NCBI GenBank assembly: GCA_003117195.1
Contig: BDSI01000043.1
Location: 223,501 to 287,500 of the forward strand
Direction: 5' to 3'
Length of the DNA: 64,000 bases
Source of the DNA: Eudorina sp. 2006-703-Eu-15
Lineage: Eukaryota; Chlorophyta; Chlorophyceae; Chlamydomonadales; Volvocaceae
A model generated the notes under the pieces. It searched no databases, was not told where the DNA came from, and saw only the letters and a program-made list of their open reading frames with translations. Shown one piece after another: positions 47,101 to 57,000 of the stretch; the stretch's first letter is position 1, and each line of letters begins with the position of its first letter. Both the position numbers and the translations under genes were made by a program.

Positions 47101-50068
47101 TTCGGTGAGGGGGGTTTCGGGGGGGGAGATCGGAGAGGGCGGTGCGGCCTCGCAGGAGCTTTCATCACGTGCAGCCTGGGGTGGCAGCAGCCTGGGTGTT
47201 CGCTGTTGTTCCTGCCCTGGGTGGGTTTAGGAAATTGGTAGACATATTCGAACTGCGCTGCTGCCCTGGGTGGGGGGTCGGAGAGGTTCGTCCCCAGCTG
47301 CGTGATACACTCCTGCGATGTCTATTTTCGGGTTTCCCTTTCGATGGGCGCCTTCCTAGTTCCTACCCACATCAAGCTACCCACATCAAGTATATATATA
47401 CCGCTTTGCATGCTTCTGCGCCGCTACGCCGACGCCGCGGCAGCGTCTAGGGTTTATGCTACGTCTAGAATGTACCTAACCCATCATATCTGTAACCCCC
47501 CGTGCCGCCAGGCTGCAACTGCCGGCCTCCATCTCCGTTCCCCCCGGTGGCCTCCACGTGCTCGTACTGAGCCACGTGGATGAGCCGTACATCGATCCGG
47601 ATCTGGACACGCCGTCGCCAATGCTGGTCAGCGGCCGCGAGGCCGATTCCACCACCGCCGTCGCCGCCCGACCAGGGGCCAGCTCGGGCGGTCTCCTCGG
47701 CCGGGCAACTGTGCTCGCCGCCGCCGATGCGCGCATGGTGGACGAGGTGGCGGCTGTGTACGACAGCTGTACGCGGCACTACCTGGGCGTCTCCGCCAGC
47801 GACGGCGACAGCGCCGCCGCCGCCGCCGCCGCCGCTGGCGAAGGCATCGACGGCGCCGCCGCGGGTACGGAAGAGGCGGCGGCGGCGCTGGCCTGGGCCC
47901 GTCACGTCCAACCGCTCATCGCGGACTTGGATTTCCTCATGTCGTCGTACGACGACTGCGTCGCCGCCGCCGCCGCCGCCGCAGCGTGCGGCGCAGCTGC
48001 CAGCGCGGCGATGGCGGAGTGGATGGAGGTGGGCGCGGCGTTGGTGCAGTTCTGTGACCGGCAGTGCCTGCCGGCGATGGGCGAACTGGCGGGGAGCCTG
48101 GTGGCCCAAGTGGCGCGACGGCTCCAGCAGCACAAGCAGCAGTACCCCTACCGCCATCGCGACAATTGTCACGATCATCCCAGCCATCTGCAGCTGCACT
48201 GCGACCTGCCGCTGTGCGCGTCGCCAGTGGGGCCGCCGGCGATGGTCGCCACGGCGGCGGAGGCCGAGCCTTCATTCACCTCCGCCACCTCCGCCACCTC
48301 CGCCACCTCCACCGGCCGGATGGCGACGTCGGCGCCGCTGTCGACCGTCCATCTCAACGAGCGCTGCGACACGCCCGCGAGGGCCGCCGCCGCCGTGCCG
48401 CACAGCAGCTGGAGCTGCAGCGCGCTGCGGCCGTTCGAGCCGCCGCCGCCGCCGCTGCCGCCGCCGCCACCGCCGCCGCCGCCGGCGGGCGCCAGGGCCG
48501 CGGATCTTCGGCCCTTCGGTCCTTCCTCTGACCTCGCACCTGCGGGGTCCGGGTCGGCATCCGGGGTGACGGTCCGGGGCGGGGCTGTCGCCGTCGCGGG
48601 GGGGTTGATCGCCGCCGCGGCGCCCGCGACCTGGCCTGGCAGCTTCCACGGCGGCCACGACGCCGCCAAGGGGGCCGATAGTGAGAAGCCAGGAGCGCGG
48701 GCTCCCCAACAGGCCAGCCACGGCGGCGGCAGCGACGGCGGCGATGACTATGTGACAGTCGCCGCGGCCGCCGGGAGTCGGCACTTCTCGGCACCGGCCA
48801 GCCCGACGGCAACCAAGCCGCCGCTGACACACTCCGCCGCAGATCCCGATCCTGATCCCGATCGCCGGCGGCAGGAGGAGGCGGCGCCGCCCCCTTGCCG
48901 GGCCAGCCCCGGCGGCGGTGCGGGGCCCCGCGGCCGGCACCTGCAGCTGCGCCGCCGCAACACGGTGCCCTCCCCCGCCTTCGCCTTCGCCTCCGCCGGG
49001 CGTCCGTTCGCCGCCCTTCAGGCCTCCCCCAAGGGCTGCCCGCCGCCCACCTCGCCGCCGCTGCGGCTGGTGCTGCCCCTGGTGCTGTCCAGCAGCGACA
49101 AGGAAAACTGGGTGCCGGACCTCGGCGGCGGCGGCGTGGGTGCTGACGTGGCCGCCGCCGGCGCGGGGTACGGCGGCGGAGGCGGCGCGACCCTCGGTTC
49201 CGGCGCGGGGTACGGCGGCAGTGCGGAGGCGGCGCTGTCGCTCCTCCACCGCCGCCGCCGGCGCAGCAGCGTGCCGGTGGGGGCCTGCGCCGGCGGCGTC
49301 GGCGGCCTGGCCGCAGCACCGCCGCCGCCAACGTCTTCATCATCTCTTCCGCACCCCACAGCCGATATGCTCGCAGGGCAGCTGTCCCTCAACCAGCAAC
49401 ACCAGCACCGCCACCACCCCCACCCCCACCACCAACACTACCACCCCGCCCGGCACCCTGGAGGAGGACTGCGAGCGGACGGCACCGCCCGGCAACGCCG
49501 ACACTCCGGTCTGTGGCCGGGGGCCTCTGCTGTCCCCACTACCCCTCGGGAGCAGCCAGCGCCGGTCGGGATCGGTCGGCGGCTGTCCGGGCTTCCCGCG
49601 GCGGCTGGCGCGGCCGTACAGACCGCCGCCTGGGCGGAGGGCGCGTCGACCGCTGCTGTCGAGCCCCAAACGGGCAGTCGGGGCGAGGCCGCTTGGGCGG
49701 TTGTCACCACAGCCGCCGTCGCGCCAACGAGGGACGGTAGTCTGGCCGCGGCCGGTGTTGCCGGCGGGCGCTCTTCGGTGGCGGCGTCGGTGCGTGCGGC
49801 GGCGGCGGGGGCGGCGGCGGCGCGGGCGGCGTTGACCCGTGGGTCCGGGGGATGCGGGGCTTCTCGCCCCCTAGCGCTGGGAGTCGCTCTGATGACGCTG
49901 ATGACGCTGATGATGGTCGTGGCAGTTGCGCTGGCGGCGGCGGCGGCGGCGGCGCGGGTCACTCCCGCCGGTCTGGGCGCGTGGCGGCGGCTGGCGTCAG
50001 CCGGGGTGCGTCTGGTTTGCGGTGATGGCCTCCGTGTGGGTCGTGTTGGAAGGGACGACTCGGGTTGA
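38112..50068 (+). CDS. Giant low-complexity membrane protein, unknown
   Basis: Six exons (38112-40043, 40359-41099, 41628-44972, 45444-46415, 46794-47104, 47512-50068) join in frame to about 3285 residues. The first four junctions are phase 0 and so weakly tested. The last (WTIR|LQLPASISVPPGG, phase 2) is strong. The N-terminus has a signal peptide (LPLLLLLCYLL), a Cys-containing segment of ~65 residues and a transmembrane helix at about 96-118 (WIFAATVLLFLGTALAVALLLPV). The remainder is mostly Ala, Pro, Gln, Ser and Gly tracts, with polyglutamine encoded at 42184-42222. More structured stretches are RRAAVICSVVVPGCLQLLTW, MVGAVFASEVLRVL, VRCAVAMNRIGGPELLCLG and LHVLVLSHVDEPYIDPDLD. A second hydrophobic segment (LALGVALMTLMTLMMVVAVA) lies near the C-terminus. 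Receptor-like topology is inferred; no enzymatic domain is recognised. It could be two genes. Confidence 0.55.
47228..47270 (+). repeat. Intron element, giant-gene intron 5
   Basis: It reads TAGGAAATTGGTAGACATAT, then TCGAACTGCGCTGCTGCCC. This is one of the best-preserved copies, sense to the host. Confidence 0.88.
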
Positions 50069-53000
50069 AGGGCGGGGAGGTGCCCTGTGGAGGTCGTGGA
50101 GGCGGGTCGCAGCCGGGGTTCAGGGACGTGGGGCTCCCAGTGCGCTAGGGTGTGAGAGGGCGTGGGGAGCCGGCTCGGCAGTGCATTGCGACGACGACGA
50201 TGTGCTCCTGGGGGACGGAACCTTTCCGTCGGGTCCGAGGCCCGGACGGATCCTCACAGTGCGACTTCAGGTGACCGGCGGCCGGCCGGGAGGCGGCTAG
50301 GGGTCGGCGTCGATCTACTGCGCCGGTTGGTTGCGCAGGATGTGCCCTTGGAAAGGGATGTTCGTTCGGTCGGTTGGTTGGCTGGCTGGCTGGCTGGAGA
50401 AAGGACACGAAGTCAAGATGTCACTGGTTGTGCGGAGGGAGGCGGCGCGTCGGCGTGGGCAGCGGCGATGTGGCGATGTGTTGCTCGCGGCACCCCGGGC
50501 TCCTCTACAGCGGTGTTGGTCGCATGGGTGTGGGCGGCGGCCGCGTGCCGTACTACTATCCTGGCACAGCGCGTGCGCCACCACGGGAGGCTTCGTGAGG
50601 GGTGCATGCGTGAGGCGCGGACGACCTCGAGCGAGCTCGCTCGTACGTACGGCGGTTGGTACGGAGGTGCTTGCCGCACGTGGGGTTCCTGTGGTGATGC
50701 GGTACTGAGTCGAGTCACATGTGCACATGTACCCCCCATGCGCCAAGCGTTCATTCGGTTGCTAAATGTCGTACCTTTGCGCATCGTACATCGTACACCG
50801 TACATCGTACATCGTACACCACGTATGGTCTCAGCGCGGTACCTCTTTTGAGGCGAAACGATGAGCACGAACTGCGGCCATCCAGCCGACCTCCAGCATG
50901 TATGTGTGCGGTGATGCGGCGCTGTGTCTGGGGGACGGCGTGAGTCCAAGACTGAGAGCCTGGGCCTGGGGGTCTGGGACTGGGTCTGGGTCTAGGACTG
51001 GATGCAGCAGGGCTGTAGGTAGGTGGGCCAAACGCGACTGGTGACGAGGTAATGCTTGGATCTGAGAGGATCTGAGGTAATGAGCTGGGGCGGCACGTCT
51101 TATCTGGGGCGCGCGCTGCGAACGGCGGATGAGTTATGTTGTGTATGCACGTATGCATGCTCTTAAGGGCACGGGCGCTGCATTTCTCTTCCTTTGTGCT
51201 TTGTCTTAAGTCGTTGTTCCTTCTTTGCCTTTGGAGGGAAAAGGATTGGGGAACCGATGCGTGGCACAGGGGGGAGGGGGGAGGGGTTTATTAACGGCCG
51301 TCCTGACGAGCCCTGGCCTGCTGGTGTGACGGGCGTGAGGCCATGCTGGCCGCGACTAGCGCGAGGGGAGCACCTCCTGTACTGCTCAGCGTCCACCCCC
51401 GTCCTATCTGCTGGCTGGTCTCGTCAACTGCGTCAGTCGCAACCTGCGTCAATCGAGGGAATTGCAGACAGACAGCACATAGGTCTAGGCTAATTTTGCA
51501 GCAGGCCTGCTTCTGCAGGAGGCGAACGGTGATGCTAACGGGAACTGTAGCAGTATAACAAACGGTGATGATGGGTGTAACGGTGATGGTGGCGGTGAGG
51601 GGGAATGGGGCGTGGGCGCGGTGGATGGTTGTCGTTTGGCCGTGCACGCGGTGGTCCCGCGGCGGTCAAGTCAAGACAGGCGAATTAAGGTATGATTACT
51701 TTTGCGGCTTTGGCTGGGACAAAGCCCTCGCGGCAGTACAACATATGTACAGATGGAAACATGTTTTGATTGGAGCTTTACCTGTTGCGCACCGACCCCA
51801 TTCCCGTACATACCTGCCCTGGACATGTTTGGAACGTGGCCAGGGCCGCACCCATCACTGCAGTACCAACCTGCCTTGCCCCTGGAAGATGCGGCTGGCT
51901 AGCTTATGAGGTGTGTAACACTAACGCTCAGTTCGCGTTTGCGGGGGCCTTTCCCCGGGCCTTTCCCCGGGGAGAAGCGCCCTTGGGGGACGGGTTGGCG
52001 TTATTGGGCTGGAGCGGGGGTTAGGTGGCAGCCCAGGCCGTGAGTGCTGGCGTGCAGGGAGGGGCTGTGAGGCATGGAGCTAATGGAGCACAGAGCTCTT
52101 TACATGAGATATTGATTTCTGCATTAGAGGCTCCAGATAGAAACCCCATTCCGAAGGAACCCAAATACGGCATAATAAATAAAATCCTTTCAGCGCGGTA
52201 ATTTGTCGCAAGCTGCGAGGTGTCAATTCCCATAATGTCCAGGCCGGCAAGTTGGTTGCAGGTCGTTGCGCCGGTTGATGCTGTAGCCGGTGGCCGGGCG
52301 AGCAACCTGCTGTTGCGGCCATGCGGTGCAACCGCGTCGACGTAAGCGCCGCAGTACGTAAGGCCCTCGCTCCTCGCGCTGATTTATGACCCATGGATGG
52401 TTGGGCGGAGCGATGTGAAACACCACGCCGTGTGAGGCGCTGGCATTGAGTATGTACGCGTGCACGGCCCAAAAATAATACCGTACACGCACACTTCATG
52501 CGGTTGTGCCCGGCTATTATCACCGCCCGGGCGGTGCTGGTCCTTGTAGCCGCTAGCCACCGGAGCAGCCCTGCAATGCGGACGGTGCGGCGGTGCAACC
52601 TACCGGGATGGACCCGGGCGGAATCGGTCGCGCTGGAACGCGCGCCTCCGGGCTCAACTGCTCTCGATTGGACTCTAGTTTGGCTGCTGACTCAGACCAA
52701 TCGTTATTTAGGCGGTACTACTTACTGTTTGAATGGTTGGTTTGGTCAACAGTTGTCAGCGTGTCAGCAGATGACGCGGTCCTCCGCAGGCCTCTGCTTG
52801 GCAGCTGTTTCTCAGAGCACTACTGCGGATGCCTAATACCAACCCTCGGGGTCTGCTGTAACAACCTTAATAATATTATTATAGCCACCCTAACCTCCGT
52901 CCGTGCGGATACCGGGGACCGTCATGTACGTCATGTACGGTGCGTGTTGGGGGTGTCGCCTCTTGGTCAGGGGTGGAGTGATTAAGGAGGCGAATGTTAC

Positions 53001-54089
53001 CCGGTCCGGCATGTCCGCAGGTATGTGGCCGTACTGGGGTGGCCGTACCCTAGACACGAGGCGCGCTTCATGTCCGCTTGCACGTGTTTGACCTATCTTA
53101 CAGCATAAGTACGGCAACGGCCATGAGGGCGGACCTTCGAATCAGCACAGCTCACATCCCGGCAGAGCTCGACGTGGGCATGACCGACAAAAGGCGTGCG
53201 CTCCTTCCACTATTCAGGGTTCGAATTCGCTTTCCTGGAACGCAGCGGCCGACCCCAGCAGTCTGCATAAGGCCCCACGCACCCATCTTCCAGCGAGGGC
53301 TGACAGTAAAATGCTCTCAGATTCCATCAGTCAACAAGCCCCATGCGACGCGCGCCCGTAGTACATTACGAAACCCCCGTACACATTTACCTCCATGACG
53401 CCCTTCCCCTACCCCACCTTCAGGCAGGTGTTCAAGGCATTGTCACGCACGCACCTTTGCGTGCCGTACAAAGTGCCGTACAAAGCATGAGATGAAATCC
53501 CCTCGACCGTCCGCGTGCAACAATGTGGGACGTTCCGCACGCGCGCATGGGAAATGGAAAAATAACGGCAAAACCCAGCTGCCGTACCCGATCAACCCGA
53601 TCCCGCAGGAATGATGCCACGAGATGGCAGCGATATCCCAGACGAGTTGACGAGTGGTGAAGGGGCCTCACATCCACAGAGGCCACCGCAGTGTCGACCG
53701 TACTGTCGTACTGCCGGGGACCCCACCCGGCAAAACGCCCCTGCGCCCCCAACCAACATCGGAACCGCGACCCATGGGACGCCCGGCAAGTCCCAGGTTG
53801 TAACGGCCACACCAAGTCGCCACAACGCCACCCCCCGCGCTGTTCCAACGCGAGTGGCAGCGGACGGGGTCGCCGTCATCGTCGGTGGCGGCATGTCACA
53901 CAAACAAAGTACGTCACCCTCTTCGTTCACTGTCTTTCGCAGACAGATGAACCCCCGGGTCCCACCCCACACTGTACGGCGGTGTGCGGTGGTCATTATA
54001 GGTTCGTTGGTATCAGTCCCTACAAACATCCCTGAACCCTCCGCGGCGCCAACCCCCCTCCTCCCTCTCCCTCCCCCCTCTCCCTCTCC
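50069..54089. other. Gene-poor convergent region
   Basis: Four kilobases between two converging 3' ends with no supported gene. It holds a CGTACATCGTACACC-type tandem at about 50780-50822, AT-richer DNA at 51660-52480 and one dispersed motif at 52842-52880. A reverse open frame at 52492-52223 (YYFWAVHAYILNASASHG) has no recognised family. TGTAA occurs at about 51572 and 51912. Confidence 0.5.
52842..52880 (+). repeat. GACCCGC/TGTAAC motif, intergenic
   Basis: It reads CCCTCGGGGTCTGCTGTAAC, then AACCTTAATAATATTATT. Confidence 0.75.
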
Positions 54090-57000
54090 TCACCCCTCCA
54101 CCCCGGCGCTACGGAAGCTCTTGCCTGCGGCCTCACTGCCGCTGCAATGGCCCCCCAGCTGCTGCACCTGCGCCGCCACCGCCTGGGCCTCCTCGGCCGG
54201 CACCGACAGCTCCAGACCCACGCAGCCGACTGCGGAAGGAAGGAAGGGCGGGAGGGCGGGCGGGAGGGCGGGGAGTTAGGGAGGGACCGAGGGGACGAGG
54301 GCGGGCACTTAGGAGGGCGGCGGCGGAGAACCCACGGGACGTGACGACCCCCCCAGCCCTCGAGACCGGGCCCCAGACCTCGCCCCAGCAACCCGCCAGT
54401 GCCCGACGGGACCTCGAGACCTTGCCCGAGGGGCCGCGCAGTAAGACCGCCCGACACCTCCCTCTTCCTAGGTCCTGGCAGAGGTCGTTCTTCACCACCC
54501 GGATCCTTGCCCTGGCAGTCCACGCGGTTCATCGGTGCCTGCCAATGTCCAATGTCCTGTACCCCCCTTCTTCCTCCGAGACCCATGTGCCCGCCCCCGC
54601 CCGCCCTTCGCCCGCAAGGCACCCCACCTGAGAGCGCCCCACCCTTGGCGGCGGCGGCGCTGCCGAGCGCCTTGCCGACCGCCTTGGCCCAGCCCGCCTC
54701 CGTCGCCAGCGCCGCCGCGGCGGTGGGACTCAGGCGGGCAGCGTTGGTGCGCAGTAGCCAGCCCTGCAGCCACCCAGACAGACAGACAGACAGACAGGGC
54801 AGCCACCAGTCAAAGGCACACTCAGACAGCCGTGATGATACCCTGTCCAATGAAAGGACACACAGCCCGTGTGATGACTGGAATGGGTCGGGCGAGTGTC
54901 TTCTTCGCTAAGCACAATCCATGTGGGCCCCTCGCCGCAAACTGTGTAAGCGCCCGCGGGGAAAACCCAAACGCTGACCAACACGCCAGGCCTCTTCATG
55001 CCAGGCCTCTTGTCTAAACACGCCAGGCCATAACCCCGGTCCCTGCCCCGGGATCCATCGGAGCGCTTTGAGCCGTGGAGAGGCGTGTGCGCGGGTGTGT
55101 GTGGGAGGGAGGGGCGGGAGAAGGTACGTCAGGCCGGCCCCACTCGCCTTCTCCGCGGCCGTCCTGGCCAGCTGCAGCGCCCCGTCGTGCTTGGCGCTGT
55201 CGAACGCGGCGAACATGTACGACCGCCCGCCAGTCGGGGGCGGGCGCCCGCCAATCGTGACCAGGAGCGGCGACTGCGAGCCGCACAGTGGCGACAGGGG
55301 TGAACCAGGGCGAGGGGGGGTCGCAGGCGGAGTCAGTTGACGGTTGGTAGCGCTCGGCCGGGCTCATCGCCTGCGACCTGACTTGATTGCGGCCGTGGGG
55401 TGCGTTCTGCGGTGTGGTATGATGCGGTGTAGTGTGGTGCGGTGTGGTGTGGTGCGGTATGGTGCGGTATGATGCGATGTGGTGTGGTGTGGTGCGGTGA
55501 GGGGGAGATCAACAAGCAGCCCCTAGCAGCCGGGGGCGGCGGTTCCTTTCCCGCCCTCCCTGAACCCTGCGATGGCACCCAACCGAACATCTGGACCCCA
55601 ACCCCGGTGTCACTTCCCGCACAACGTACACCCCGTACATTTAAACACACAACACAGATTTGTAGACTTCTTTCTTGTGGGTAGGCATAAGTTCGTACAT
55701 TCGTACGGCACATACTTGTACGCGCAAGCAGGGTGGCTATCTTATTTTGCAGAGTATCTATGGCCGGAGATACTCCTTGCCCAATCGTGCTGAAAGTATC
55801 TGTCGGAGGGAGCTTTTGCCGGCATTTTATCTACTCAAAGGGAGCTTTTCCCCGTGAGAGAGGCCATGAGTATCTAAAACCCCATTTTCCCACCGAGGGA
55901 AAGTATCTATCATAACCCAAGGTTTTCGGCCGAATATATATTTATATCTAAAGATAGCCACCCTGCGCGCAAGGCACTCCCATCCTACCGGCTGGAGAGC
56001 CTCCTGGCCGATCCGCATCAGATCCGCCGCCTCGGCCGGTATAGGGCCCAGCAGGCTGCTCGTGACGACGTCCCCGGGCAGGAGCCGCCAGTTGCCGTCC
56101 TGCATGTGCATGCGGGCCGCAAGCGTGCGCGGTTGGTTGGTTGGTTGGGTTGTTAGGTGGTTGGCTGTGTTTCTCCCTGGATGCCAGCCCCTTGAAGGAG
56201 GTCCGGGTGAGGGAATGCGGCCGGGCGGCAGGAGGCAGGAGGCGGCGCCGGGTGTGTGTGCGGGAGCCCTCCTGCAACTTTGACTTGTGTGTTTAGACAA
56301 GAGACCCGCCCGCCTCGTGTGTGTATCTCTTAGGGGCGGGCCGTAAGCGGATGCATCCGGGACCAACCCCTCACAAGAGAGGGCTCAGGCGGGGGCCACA
56401 CACGGCAGCGGGTTTCGACTTCCCCAGGCACCGCTGCGGCGCGACATAGGGCCTGTCGCACGCTCGCTCGCACCTTGGGCGTGAAGTCGAAAATGTCGTA
56501 CCAAAAGTTGTGGAAGGGGCTTAGTTTGGCGTTCCACATGTGAGCTGCGGAGGGCGGGTGGGCGGGGCGGGGAGGGTGGGAGGGTGGGTGGGGGGGACAG
56601 ATTCTCAGATATACCGTGGGGCCAAACCCCGCTGAGCAGCCCATCCAGCAACCCCGGCGCGCCCTCACTCCCCGCCCCCCCCCCGCCATTCCGTCGCCTT
56701 GGCCCCCCTCAGCCCACCTGCCAGTTCGGGGTACGACAGATCCAGACAGGAAAAGCCCACCTGCGACCCGGGGTTGGTTGGAGGCGGCGAGGCAGGGGAG
56801 TAGGCGCCTTGAGGAGACAGTTTACGGTCAGTGTCGCGAAGCTACCACTCAGGTTCGAGCTGAGTGGAGCGGATTAAAAATGCATTTGAGTTGAATTGAG
56901 AATTGCGTTGGGTGATCGGCAATATAGGACACATTGGTAGACATGTGGGCGACCGGGAAGGTTCGGAGCCGCAGTGCCGCTTCGTCGATTCAAAGTGTTG

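Noticed and set aside
53611..54279. Plus-strand open frame of 222 codons
   Set aside because: It overlaps the last RP2 exon in antisense and has no recognisable domain.
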